The position numbers were made by a program, and so were the translations under genes. From Marininema mesophilum (GTDB lineage Bacteria; Bacillota; Bacilli; Thermoactinomycetales; DSM-45169): a DNA stretch of 64,000 nucleotides. Below the pieces are notes generated by a model. The model ran no database searches and was not told the origin of the DNA. It worked only from the letters and a program-made list of their open reading frames with translations. Position 1 is the stretch's first letter, and the number at the start of each line of letters is the position of its first letter. Shown piece after piece: positions 8,630-16,132 of the stretch. The DNA lies in contig NZ_FNNQ01000004.1 of NCBI RefSeq assembly GCF_900106775.1, positions 176,534-240,533 of the forward strand, written 5' to 3'.

Positions 8630-9661
8630 ATGACCTTGCAGAAAACGGCTGTGTTGGGAGCGGGGAGTTGGGGAACTGTCTTAGCATCGGTACTTGCAGA
8701 GAATGGACATGACGTGATGCTTTGGGCTCGGCGAGAAGATGCTGCTGTGGAGATTAACCTACACCGTACCAACTCGAAGTATCTACCTGGTGCCAAATTG
8801 CCAAGCGCGCTTTGTGCGACCCATTCTCTTGTAGAGGCTGTAACCGGGAGGGAGTTTATCCTTATGGTGGTTCCTTCCCAATCTGTGCGAGAGGTTGCTC
8901 GAGAAGTAGCTCCCCACCTTTCATCAGAGGCACTAGTGACCCATGCGGCCAAAGGATTTGAACTCTCATCATTAAAAAGAATCACCGAAGTACTCCAGGA
9001 AGAGCTTCCATCGGGTGTGGCTAATCGAGTTGCGGTGTTGTCTGGGCCAAGTCACGCCGAGGAGGTAATCTGTCATTCACCTACGACTGTCGTCGTGGCT
9101 TCAGAAAATTCTGAGGCAGCAGAACGGACGCAAGCCTTGTTGAACAACTCTACGCTACGCGTCTATACTCACCCTGATGTGATTGGGGTAGAGATCGGTG
9201 GTTCATTAAAAAATATTATCGCTCTTGGAGCTGGTCTCTCGGATGGACTTGGATTTGGAGATAATGCAAAAGCGGCATTGATCACCCGAGGGTTAGCGGA
9301 GATGGCCCGTTTAGGGATGGCGATGGATGCTAAGCCGATAACATTTGCTGGTCTATCTGGGGTAGGAGATCTCGTTGCGACTTGCACAAGCAAACATAGC
9401 CGTAATTGGCGCGCTGGAAACCTGCTCAGTCAGGGTTATAGCCTTGATGAGATGCTACAGCAGATGGGGATGGTTGTGGAAGGGGTAAAAACTACACAGG
9501 CAGCCTACCGCCTTGCACAGAAGCATGGGGTTGAAATGCCGATTACTGAGGAACTGAGCAAGGTTCTTTTTGAGGGTAAAGATCCTCGCCGTGCAGTGGA
9601 GGATTTGATGGCGCGAGACATGACGGATGAGATGGAAGAGATGATTAAGCTCAGCTATTGA
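8630..9661 (+). CDS. gpsA: NAD(P)H-dependent glycerol-3-phosphate dehydrogenase
   Basis: Reduces dihydroxyacetone phosphate to sn-glycerol-3-phosphate for phospholipids. 343 aa. The Rossmann fingerprint GAGSWGTVLA lies near residue 10, the catalytic-lysine block GGSLKNIIALGAG around 188, and RGLAEMARLG and LSGVGDLVATCTS are typical of the C-terminal helical domain. Start ATG 8630 follows GGAGGAAGGGG. It lies 40 nt after plsY. The C-terminus ends just before a bidirectional-looking hairpin shared with the convergent gene. Confidence 0.97.
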   Translation: MTLQKTAVLGAGSWGTVLASVLAENGHDVMLWARREDAAVEINLHRTNSKYLPGAKLPSALCATHSLVEAVTGREFILMVVPSQSVREVAREVAPHLSSEALVTHAAKGFELSSLKRITEVLQEELPSGVANRVAVLSGPSHAEEVICHSPTTVVVASENSEAAERTQALLNNSTLRVYTHPDVIGVEIGGSLKNIIALGAGLSDGLGFGDNAKAALITRGLAEMARLGMAMDAKPITFAGLSGVGDLVATCTSKHSRNWRAGNLLSQGYSLDEMLQQMGMVVEGVKTTQAAYRLAQKHGVEMPITEELSKVLFEGKDPRRAVEDLMARDMTDEMEEMIKLSY

Positions 9662-9791
9662 AAGAACGGAATTGTCGCAAGGAAAAGAGCGTTATCATAC
9701 GCTGTAAGAGGCTCTGATTCATCAGTCGGAAATAAGTTTGACCGGGGGAAGTAGGGACCAGTTACCTCTCGGGACGGCTGGGGATCAGAGA

Positions 9792-9828
9792 GCAGGGGTA
9801 ACGCGGATTTCGCGTTACCCCTGCTTTT
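9792..9828 (+). terminator. Terminator after gpsA
   Basis: Perfect 14-bp stem (9792-9805 with 9811-9824), 5-nt loop, then TTTTGTTT on the plus strand. The right arm overlaps the last codons of the convergent gene at 9815. Confidence 0.88.
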
Positions 9829-10372
9829 GTTTGGATTCTTGTTCCGATGTTTTTGCCATACCAGAAAGAAGTTGTTGCACAATGGGAGATTGGATCAATT
9901 TGAATATTTGACTGATGCCAAAGGAACCGCCGCCGCCTCTAGGAAGTTCATCTGGCAAATTGAGTCGTGGGATCTCTCCATCCTCTTCGGGTGGTTTGAT
10001 CAGGCGCAGACGAGGGCGACGTCTTGGGCCTCCAAATAGTCCGGGTGCATTACGGCGGCCCATAAAGGTGTTTGCAATCTCAAACATTTGATAAGCGTTG
10101 CTCATGATTTTTTCCATCCGCTGTAGAGAATCACTTAATTGTTGAACAGTAGAGCGAATGGTGTAGAAACTGCTTATCACATTGGCTAAGTTGGGTGTAG
10201 TAAACGTTGGAGTTTCTTTCTTTCCAGCTGGTGAGCTTCGCTCAGGTTCTAACTTCTTTGGTGGACGATTAGATGACTGAGAAGATCTTACGGACTTAGG
10301 GACTTTCTTTGGCCGGTTTGCCCGGGTGCGTTTTGTAGGCGACTGGCGGTTTTGCCTAACGGGGCTACTCAT
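9815..10372 (-). CDS. Basic low-complexity protein of unknown function
   Basis: 185 aa, convergent with gpsA. Residues 1-55 are rich in Arg, Lys, Pro and Ser (for example RQSPTKRTRANRPKKVPKS) and look disordered. Residues 60-105 form a helical stretch (SFYTIRSTVQQLSDSLQRMEKI). Then comes an RRRPRLRL patch, a GGGG linker, and a C-terminal helix (IVQQLLSGMAKT). There is no signal peptide or catalytic motif. The composition recalls spore-coat-associated VrrA/YqfQ-like proteins, but I cannot assign it. The start is followed upstream by AGGGGAGGATAAG, a good ribosome binding site. Confidence 0.65.
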   Translation of the reverse strand: MSSPVRQNRQSPTKRTRANRPKKVPKSVRSSQSSNRPPKKLEPERSSPAGKKETPTFTTPNLANVISSFYTIRSTVQQLSDSLQRMEKIMSNAYQMFEIANTFMGRRNAPGLFGGPRRRPRLRLIKPPEEDGEIPRLNLPDELPRGGGGSFGISQIFKLIQSPIVQQLLSGMAKTSEQESKQKQG

Positions 10373-10517
10373 TACTTATCCTCCCCTTCGGGCTGTTGTC
10401 TCCCTATCCTATGCTAATATCCCATCATCGATCTAGGACAATCGCCCTTATGATTGGTAGGCAGATGTGGATTTGCTATACTGAGGATACATGGAAAGGA
10501 AAAGAAGGTGAATCTTT

Positions 10518-10679
10518 ATGATGGAGTCGTTTATTGCTATTGTCTTGTTGTTATTGGCCAATTTCACTATTGTGTGGACGCGTCAGTTGAGCAAAGGTTG
10601 GATTCGGGTTGTTTTATCGATTACGGCTTTTCTTTTACTCATCCCAGCTTTTTTGTTTGGGATTAGAGCATTGTTGTAG
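10518..10679 (+). CDS. Small membrane protein, DUF2768-like (YphE position)
   Basis: 53-aa hydrophobic protein with two predicted membrane helices (SFIAIVLLLLANFTIVW and VVLSITAFLLLIPAFLFG) joined by a short basic loop (TRQLSKGWIR). GAAGGTG lies 8 nt upstream of ATG 10518. Position between gpsA and the YphF-like lipoprotein gene and the two-helix form match B. subtilis yphE (DUF2768). Function unknown. Confidence 0.72.
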   Translation: MMESFIAIVLLLLANFTIVWTRQLSKGWIRVVLSITAFLLLIPAFLFGIRALL

Positions 10680-10715
10680 CCAGAGATGAGTGCATCAAGA
10701 CTGGGGGACAGAGAG

Positions 10716-11423
10716 ATGAAGCAACGAATATGGGTGGCAGGATTGCTATTGATTCTCCTATTGGTGACAGGCTGTGTACGTACCGATGAATTTAATGAAC
10801 GAACAGCAAAAAATTTGCCACAGGAAGTACAACAGGTCCAAACTGCGATTGATGAATATGTGAAGGGTACCCCTGTTTTGCCCCTTAAATCTGCTCAGGG
10901 TCCTTCATTGTATCAAAAATACCTCATCGATTTTGATAAGTTAAAGGGTTATCTAGCGGATTCTCCTAGCAACTCCTTTGAGAAGGGTGGTCGCTACGTC
11001 TTTGTGATAGCGGATCCAGGTAAGCGTCCAAAGGTTCGAGTGATGGATCTGAGGGTCACGGATAAGATACGGGATTTGCAGGTGAAAGTAAACGCTTACA
11101 AGGATCGAGAAAAAAAGCTTCCTTTTGGTAAAAAAGAAGGAGGAGGTTTTTATTCATTGGATTTCAAATCCCTTGATGCGGATCCATTGCTGATTCCAAG
11201 TCCTTACCATAGCCAGATCAAACTTCCTATTATCCTTGATAAAAAAGGTCAGCTCTTTATTGACTACCGTTCAGAAGTGATGCAAGCCTTGGAAAATGAA
11301 AAAAAGAAACCTTCTATTCATAAGGATTTGCGTGAGCTCCTTTGGAAGGACTCTCTCTTTGTACCTGCCTATTCTCCAAAAATGATTAACAAGGGCAAAG
11401 ATCCTGTATTCCAGCCTGAATAA
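10716..11423 (+). CDS. YphF-like lipoprotein
   Basis: 235-aa predicted lipoprotein. It has a basic N-terminus, hydrophobic core (VAGLLLILLLVTGC) and lipobox LVTGC, with the modified Cys at about residue 20. The mature part is hydrophilic, with no recognisable catalytic motif. Start ATG 10716 is preceded by GGGGGAC; an ATG at 10686 would put 10 polar residues before the signal and is less likely. Gene position just before spoIVA matches B. subtilis yphF. A terminator follows at 11500. Confidence 0.75.
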   Translation: MKQRIWVAGLLLILLLVTGCVRTDEFNERTAKNLPQEVQQVQTAIDEYVKGTPVLPLKSAQGPSLYQKYLIDFDKLKGYLADSPSNSFEKGGRYVFVIADPGKRPKVRVMDLRVTDKIRDLQVKVNAYKDREKKLPFGKKEGGGFYSLDFKSLDADPLLIPSPYHSQIKLPIILDKKGQLFIDYRSEVMQALENEKKKPSIHKDLRELLWKDSLFVPAYSPKMINKGKDPVFQPE

Positions 11424-11893
11424 GTAGGAATTACATATCTTTACATTCCGCAACTAAAGCAAATGTAATGCGAAAATATAGGTTTAAATCTCATATAAGA
11501 AAAAGAAGCAGAATCCATTTTGGAATCTGCTTCTTTTTATACCTAATCACGAATATACTCCTGACAACGGTGTCCTGTACGGGCTTCCGCTAGAATCAGA
11601 AATCTGCAGTAAGTCTATCCGAAACTTGAGACCTTCACAGGAGGATGACGTCAAGTCCTATTTCTTCAATTGCTGTCTGGGTTAGGTTTTACGGAGTGTT
11701 GATGCGACATTTCCACTGGGAGGGATTCCGTAGAGTCGGAGCTTGGGAGACGAAAGTTTCAAGTGGAATCATAATAAGCCTCCGCCCTCATATATTTATA
11801 GTGTCTAGTATATACGGAAGCGTATGATGAAGGCGGTTCGCTTTCGCACCGACGAGAAAAGGCGGAGTCGGACTATTTGAAGGAGGGGTTTTC
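11424..11893 (+). other. Intergenic region upstream of spoIVA
   Basis: 470 bp without a convincing gene. It holds a terminator (11500-11538) and a stretch with TTCCACT (near 11710) and AGTGGAA (near 11763) that could pair over about 60 nt. A weak sigma-E-like promoter may lie at CATATAT (11789-11795) and TATACGGA (11811-11818), spaced 15 nt, about 75 nt before spoIVA. Short open frames here lack ribosome binding sites. Confidence 0.5.
11500..11540 (+). terminator. Terminator after the YphF-like gene
   Basis: 17-bp stem with one mismatch (11500-11516 with 11522-11538), short loop, T-rich 3' arm. Symmetric enough to work in both directions. Confidence 0.85.
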
Positions 11894-13372
11894 GTGAAGA
11901 AGGTTGATATCTTCAAAGATATTGCAGAGCGAACGGGAGGAGACATCTACCTGGGCGTCGTCGGTGCCGTACGCACAGGAAAATCCACATTTATTAAACG
12001 ATTTATGGAGCAAGTGGTGATCCCCAATATTAGTGAGGAAGCCGACCGCATGAGGGCGACTGATGAGCTTCCCCAAAGCGGTGCTGGTAAAACAATTACA
12101 ACGATAGAGCCAAAGTTTGTTCCCAATCAAGCCGTTCAGCTCCATGTGAATGAAGGGATTGATATTAATGTCCGACTCGTTGATTGTGTCGGATATGCTA
12201 TTAATGGCGCACGTGGGTACGAGGATGAAGCAGGTCCACGGATGATCAATACTCCCTGGTATGATGAGCCCATTCCTTTCCAAGAGGCTGCCGAAATAGG
12301 TACACGGAAAGTGATCCAGGAGCATTCTACATTAGGTGTCGTTGTAACAACCGATGGATCCATTACCGACATTCCTCGTAAAGAATACGAGGAAGTGGAG
12401 GAGCGGATTATCGAGGAGATGAAGGAAGTAGGTAAGCCCTTCATCCTCGTATTAAATTCCACTCGTCCCTACAGTGAAGATACACAATACCTAAGGGATT
12501 CTCTTATTGAGAAGTACGATATCCCTGTTCTTGCGATGAGTGTAGCCACTATCGGGGAAGAGGATGTCTATGCAGTATTGAAAGAGGTACTCTATGAATT
12601 TCCCGTTCATGAAGTGAATGTGAACCTGCCTAGTTGGGTAATGATTCTGGACGAGGAGCATTGGCTCAGAAGAGAGTTTGAAAATTCCGTCCGAGAAACA
12701 GTCAAGGATATCCGGCGTTTGCGTGATGTGGACGCAGTGGTTGGCTTATTTACCGAATATGATTTTATCGATCGAGCAGGTCTTTCTGGTATGGACATGG
12801 GGCAGGGCGTTGCAGAGATTGATCTCTATGCTCCGGATGAGCTTTATGATCAGATTCTAACCGACGTCGTTGGGGTATCTATTCGAGGGAAGGATCACCT
12901 CTTAGAATTGATGCAGGAGTTCTCCAATGCCAAACGAGAGTACGATAAGGTAGCTGAGGCGCTCCAGATGGTGCGTACGACAGGTTATGGTATCGCAGCC
13001 CCAACCATAGAGGAGATGGCACTGGATGAGCCCGAGCTGATTAAACAGGGACCTCGCTTTGGTGTTCGCCTTAAGGCAACGGCACCTTCGATTCATATGA
13101 TCCGGGTAGGTGTTAATTCTGAATTTGCGCCGATCATTGGTTCAGAGCGGCAATCCGAGGAACTAGTCAACTATCTCATGCGGGAATTTGAACAAGATCC
13201 GCTCTCCATTTGGGAGTCTGATATCTTTGGCCGTTCCCTTCATTCCATCGTACGGGAGGGGATTCAAGCCAAACTATCCATGATGCCAGAAAACGCTCGA
13301 TATAAATTGCAAGAGACCTTAGAGAGAATCATCAATGAGGGATCCGGAGGGCTTATTGCGATCATTTTATAA
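11894..13372 (+). CDS. spoIVA: Stage IV sporulation protein A (spore coat ATPase)
   Basis: Morphogenetic ATPase that polymerises on the forespore surface to form the coat basement layer. 492 aa, the family's usual length. Walker A GAVRTGKSTFIKRF lies near residues 24-37, with VDCVGYAINGARGYEDE as the Walker B/sensor region; the middle and C-terminal domains are uninterrupted. Start GTG 11894, preceded by AAGGAGGGG. It is a single-gene unit with a terminator after it. It marks the organism as an endospore former. Confidence 0.98.
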   Translation: MKKVDIFKDIAERTGGDIYLGVVGAVRTGKSTFIKRFMEQVVIPNISEEADRMRATDELPQSGAGKTITTIEPKFVPNQAVQLHVNEGIDINVRLVDCVGYAINGARGYEDEAGPRMINTPWYDEPIPFQEAAEIGTRKVIQEHSTLGVVVTTDGSITDIPRKEYEEVEERIIEEMKEVGKPFILVLNSTRPYSEDTQYLRDSLIEKYDIPVLAMSVATIGEEDVYAVLKEVLYEFPVHEVNVNLPSWVMILDEEHWLRREFENSVRETVKDIRRLRDVDAVVGLFTEYDFIDRAGLSGMDMGQGVAEIDLYAPDELYDQILTDVVGVSIRGKDHLLELMQEFSNAKREYDKVAEALQMVRTTGYGIAAPTIEEMALDEPELIKQGPRFGVRLKATAPSIHMIRVGVNSEFAPIIGSERQSEELVNYLMREFEQDPLSIWESDIFGRSLHSIVREGIQAKLSMMPENARYKLQETLERIINEGSGGLIAIIL

Positions 13373-13390
13373 GCCACCTTTTGCCCTGAA

Positions 13391-13418
13391 AAAGCGCTCA
13401 TTGGAGTGCTTTTTTGTT
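13391..13418 (+). terminator. Terminator after spoIVA
   Basis: Stem AAAGCGCTC/GAGTGCTTT with one G-U pair, 4-nt loop, and a long T tract. Confidence 0.85.
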
Positions 13419-13445
13419 TTTTTGGCTGATAAACCGCGTAAACAC

Positions 13446-13475
13446 TTGAATTTCCCCGCTTTTGTGTATTACTAT
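13446..13475 (+). promoter_or_regulatory. Candidate sigma-A promoter of hup
   Basis: TTGAAT (13446-13451), 18-nt spacer, TACTAT (13470-13475), about 90 nt upstream of the hup start. Confidence 0.45.
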
Positions 13476-13567
13476 AGGTTTGTCCCTTAACACGGACAAA
13501 GCATGTATAGAATGCGGACGAACCGTGCATCATTGTTGTAGGAATGAACGTGAGAGGAGGGTCACTT

Positions 13568-13843
13568 GTGAACAAAACAGAACTAATTGCACAGGTCGCT
13601 GAAAAGACCAACTTGACCAAGAAAGATGCCACCCAGGCGGTGGATGCTGTATTTAACACAATTACAGACGCACTGCGTAGCGGTGACAAAGTTCAACTCA
13701 TTGGTTTTGGTAACTTTGAAGTTCGGGAGCGTGCTGCTCGTAAGGGCCGCAACCCGCAGACCGGTGAAGAAATTCAAATCGCCGCCAGCAAAGTTCCTGC
13801 TTTCAAACCAGGAAAAGCGCTGAAGGACGATGTGAACACTTAA
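13568..13843 (+). CDS. hup: Histone-like DNA-binding protein HU
   Basis: 91-aa nucleoid protein. It has the HU family core VQLIGFGNFEVRERAARKGRNPQTGEEI (position about 39-66), with the proline-tipped beta arm, and begins MNKTELIAQVAEKTNLTKK. Start is GTG 13568 with AGGAGGG 7 nt upstream; an ATG at 13544 precedes that site. In Bacillus the orthologue (hbs) lies at the same place between spoIVA and folE/mtrA. Confidence 0.97.
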   Translation: MNKTELIAQVAEKTNLTKKDATQAVDAVFNTITDALRSGDKVQLIGFGNFEVRERAARKGRNPQTGEEIQIAASKVPAFKPGKALKDDVNT

Positions 13844-13930
13844 CCTCTACATGAGGGTTGGGTACATAGTTCTCACCCTAGAACACTTACGTTTCAAATG
13901 CTGGTCGGCTGAGCATCAAGGTTCGATCAC

Positions 13931-13952
13931 AGGCCCTACGGGGCCTTTGTTT
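13931..13952 (+). terminator. Terminator after hup
   Basis: 6-bp stem AGGCCC/GGGCCT closed by a TACG tetraloop (very stable UNCG type), followed by TTTGTTTATT. Confidence 0.7.
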
Positions 13953-13986
13953 ATTATATAGGGCATGAATGGGAGGCTTCTTCGAT

Positions 13987-14565
13987 ATGAATGTCGATCA
14001 CGAAAAAATTCAGCAAGCTGTACGAATGATCCTTGAAGCTGTAGGTGAAGATCCAGATCGTGAAGGGTTATTGGACACGCCCGCACGCGTAGCCCGTATG
14101 TATGCCGAAGTGTTTTCTGGTTTAGGGGAGGATCCAAAGAAGCATTTTGGAACGATTTTTAGTGAAGATCATGAAGAATTAGTTCTTGTGAAGGATATCT
14201 CTTTTTTCTCCATGTGTGAACATCACTTAGTTCCCTTCTATGGTCGTGCACATGTAGGCTATATTCCGAAGAGTGGTCGTGTAACGGGATTATCTAAACT
14301 TGCGCGAGCAGTGGATGATATCGCCCGTCGCCCACAATTGCAAGAGAGAATCAGCTACACATTGGCCAACTCCATTATGGAAACCCTAGAGCCCCATGGA
14401 GTGATTGTCGTTGTGGAGGCGGAGCATATGTGTATGACGATGCGTGGCGTGAAAAAACCAGGAGCGATGACCGTTACCTCTGCAGTGCGGGGTGTTTTTG
14501 AAAAAGATCCAGCTGTTCGAGCAGAAGCCTTTAGCTTAATCGGAATCGGTGGAAAAAGAGGGTAA
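13987..14565 (+). CDS. folE: GTP cyclohydrolase I
   Basis: Converts GTP to 7,8-dihydroneopterin triphosphate, the first step of folate synthesis. 192 aa. Zinc and catalytic motifs: SMCEHHLVPFYG (about residues 77-88), GRVTGLSKLAR, and the C-terminal EAEHMCMTMRG with the second zinc-binding Cys. Start ATG 13987 is placed by GGGAGG at 13971-13976; ATG 13969 overlaps that site. Equivalent to B. subtilis folE (mtrA), partner of mtrB, but here the two are separated by two tRNA genes. Confidence 0.97.
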   Translation: MNVDHEKIQQAVRMILEAVGEDPDREGLLDTPARVARMYAEVFSGLGEDPKKHFGTIFSEDHEELVLVKDISFFSMCEHHLVPFYGRAHVGYIPKSGRVTGLSKLARAVDDIARRPQLQERISYTLANSIMETLEPHGVIVVVEAEHMCMTMRGVKKPGAMTVTSAVRGVFEKDPAVRAEAFSLIGIGGKRG

Positions 14566-14581
14566 CAACCCGGCTAATCTC

Positions 14582-14610
14582 TTGACACTTTGTACAATCC
14601 GAGATAAAGT
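14582..14610 (+). promoter_or_regulatory. Promoter of the first tRNA-Pro gene
   Basis: TTGACA (14582-14587), 17-nt spacer, TAAAGT (14605-14610), 42 nt before the tRNA. Confidence 0.7.
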
Positions 14611-14651
14611 AATATTTGTCGCTTCGATAAGTGAAGTGTTCGGGGGATCGC

Positions 14652-14728
14652 CGGGCTATGGCGCAGCTTGGTAGCGCGCTTGCATGGGGCGCAAGAGGTC
14701 GTCGGTTCAAATCCGGCTAGCCCGACCA
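14652..14728 (+). tRNA. tRNA-Pro (anticodon GGG), copy 1
   Basis: 77 nt including an encoded CCA. The acceptor stem CGGGCTA pairs with TAGCCCG. The D stem is GCGC/GCGC, the anticodon stem CTTGC/GCAAG with loop ATGGGGC (T33, anticodon GGG, G37), and the T loop TTCAAAT. C1 and G37 fit tRNA-Pro, and the anticodon arm resembles E. coli proL. It reads CCC/CCU codons. Confidence 0.95.
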
Positions 14729-14740
14729 ACTGAATGAATA

Positions 14741-14764
14741 CCCTTGTCTTATGAGGGCTTTTAT
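14741..14764 (+). terminator. Weak terminator after tRNA-Pro copy 1
   Basis: 5-bp stem CCCTT/GAGGG (one G-T pair) then CTTTTATT. Confidence 0.5.
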
Positions 14765-14783
14765 TGTTAACGGTGAACGAAAT

Positions 14784-14834
14784 TGACCCCTAAAAGTAGA
14801 CACACTTTGTTAGTGAATCTACTTTTAGGGGTCA
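14784..14834 (+). repeat. Palindrome made of two IS3-type ends
   Basis: 17-bp perfect inverted repeat (14784-14800 with 14818-14834) separated by 17 nt. The arms read TGACCCCTAAAAGTAGA, the style of IS3-family (IS150-type) terminal repeats, similar to the end at 44331. There is no transposase between them. It probably is a relic or minimal insertion lying between the two tRNA-Pro copies. Confidence 0.6.
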
Positions 14835-14945
14835 TTGCATTTTTAATTTCGTCATAGGATGGATTGCTTGATTTGTTTAAATATAAAAGAGTTAGTTATC
14901 ATCTGCTCACTTTAAAAATAGCAATGGAAACTAACGATATTATTC

Positions 14946-14974
14946 TTGACAGGGGAGAGGTTCAGGGATATAAT
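14946..14974 (+). promoter_or_regulatory. Consensus sigma-A promoter of tRNA-Pro copy 2
   Basis: TTGACA (14946-14951), 17-nt spacer, TATAAT (14969-14974): a perfect match, 34 nt before the tRNA. Confidence 0.92.
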
Positions 14975-15008
14975 AAAAAGGGTTGCACTAATACATAAGT
15001 TTGTTTTT

Positions 15009-15085
15009 CGGGCTATGGCGCAGCTTGGTAGCGTGCTTGCATGGGGCGCAAGAGGTCGTCGGTTCAAATCCGGCTAGCCCGACCA
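15009..15085 (+). tRNA. tRNA-Pro (anticodon GGG), copy 2
   Basis: 77 nt with CCA. Identical to copy 1 except for one C to T change in the 3' side of the D stem (GCGC to GCGT), which turns a G-C into a G-U pair. A terminator follows. Confidence 0.95.
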
Positions 15086-15098
15086 ACCGGTAAAAGGT

Positions 15099-15121
15099 CC
15101 TCATTCAATGAGGGCTTTTTT
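15099..15121 (+). terminator. Terminator after tRNA-Pro copy 2
   Basis: 6-bp stem CCTCAT/ATGAGG with a 3-nt loop, then GCTTTTTT. Confidence 0.75.
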
Positions 15122-15212
15122 CGTTTGCTTCTTCGGTGGTTTGTTTGACAAGCCCTTATATTTGGGACATCATGAGGTGAAAATTAGATTGTATATATAA
15201 GGAGGGTTCTTC

Positions 15213-15440
15213 GTGGCAAATTCAACAAATGAAGATTATTTTATCGTTAAGGCCCAGGAGAATGGTGTGAATGTGATCGGTTTAACGCGAGGAAAAGATA
15301 CGCGATTTCACCATTCTGAAAAGCTAGACAAAGGAGAAGTGATGGTTGTCCAGTTTACTGAACATACCTCGGCAGTAAAGGTGCGGGGCAATGCAGAGAT
15401 CATCACTCCCTTCGGTACTGTAGAAACGAATAAGGATTAA
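15213..15440 (+). CDS. mtrB: Tryptophan RNA-binding attenuation protein TRAP
   Basis: 75-aa subunit of the 11-mer ring that, with bound tryptophan, wraps (G/U)AG-repeat RNA and favours termination in the trp leader. The sequence carries the family features: DYFIVKAQENGVNVIGLTRG, RFHHSEKLDKGEVMVVQFTEHTSAVKVRGNAEI-type core and a C-terminal GTVET. Start GTG 15213 with AAGGAGG upstream. A matching GAG/TAG-rich target lies at 24895-24925 before trpE. TTGACA at 15145 may be its -35 element. Confidence 0.96.
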   Translation: MANSTNEDYFIVKAQENGVNVIGLTRGKDTRFHHSEKLDKGEVMVVQFTEHTSAVKVRGNAEIITPFGTVETNKD

Positions 15441-15563
15441 GTGAGCTTTCAGTCGGCGGTAGATCTGTAATAGGCTGAGGCTTATTGAAAATCTTCTGCT
15501 AGAGCGGAATGAATGAACGAGATCACCGATACAATGAAATGAGGAGAGACAAGGAGGGTGCCT

Positions 15564-16049
15564 ATGTTGAATCTGGGCCGTCGTCTATTTGCCTCTATCT
15601 TTCTATCGGTGATGGTGATTTCTCTACTCTCACTGATTCCAGCGATACAGGAACAGGGAGAAAATCGAGGGGATGTCCCTGCTTTTCGATCAGGTAACAC
15701 GCTTAGATTGACGGAGACCAACTTAGTGGATCTGCTATCCGAGCGGTCTACTACATTGAGGCTACAACGTGTGGAATGGGAGAATGGAAACCTTTCACTG
15801 TCTTTATCATCTTCTGAAGCAAGAAAGAAGCTGGATCGCGATCTGTTAACGCTTATCCGCTTCTTATTAGTGGATACGTCCAATGTGGACAGGCTTACCA
15901 TGGAGGTAGAAGGACGATCAGAAAACTTTTCACTAAAGGCGAGTCGTGGAGATCTTGCACGTGATCCTGGGATGAAGAGAGCATCCTCCGCGATGGCTTC
16001 GCAATATCTGACAGAGATGTTTCGGGTGACTAACCATGGTGGGAGCTGA
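15564..16049 (+). CDS. Unknown protein with N-terminal membrane anchor
   Basis: 161 aa. A single hydrophobic helix near the N-terminus (LFASIFLSVMVISLLSLIPA) is a signal anchor or signal peptide. The rest is a polar extracytoplasmic domain with alternating Leu and charged residues and no known motif. Start ATG 15564 follows AAGGAGGG; a GTG at 15558 falls in the ribosome binding site. It sits between mtrB and hepS, where B. subtilis has no gene. Function unknown. Confidence 0.72.
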   Translation: MLNLGRRLFASIFLSVMVISLLSLIPAIQEQGENRGDVPAFRSGNTLRLTETNLVDLLSERSTTLRLQRVEWENGNLSLSLSSSEARKKLDRDLLTLIRFLLVDTSNVDRLTMEVEGRSENFSLKASRGDLARDPGMKRASSAMASQYLTEMFRVTNHGGS

Positions 16050-16132
16050 CTCCCGCTGTGCTGGAAGTTAGAAGATGTGTTATACTGAGAAAGATTGCAC
16101 ATATTTTGATTGCTTTTTATGGGAGGCGCAAC

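Noticed and set aside
8539..8985. 148-aa minus-strand open frame
   Set aside because: Lies opposite gpsA and plsY with no ribosome binding site or family resemblance.
9780..9830. GGGGTAACGCG...CGCGTTACCCC hairpin resembling the end of a T-box leader
   Set aside because: It lies after gpsA and faces a convergent gene, and no downstream plus-strand gene is close. No specifier stem or T-box consensus is present. It is a terminator.
10454..10666. 70-aa plus-strand frame upstream of the YphF-like gene
   Set aside because: Out of frame with the small membrane protein at 10518, which has a ribosome binding site and a convincing two-helix sequence.
11638..11655. GGATGACGTCAAG, like a conserved 16S rRNA segment
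   Set aside because: Only about a dozen bases match. The flanking sequence is unlike 16S rRNA.
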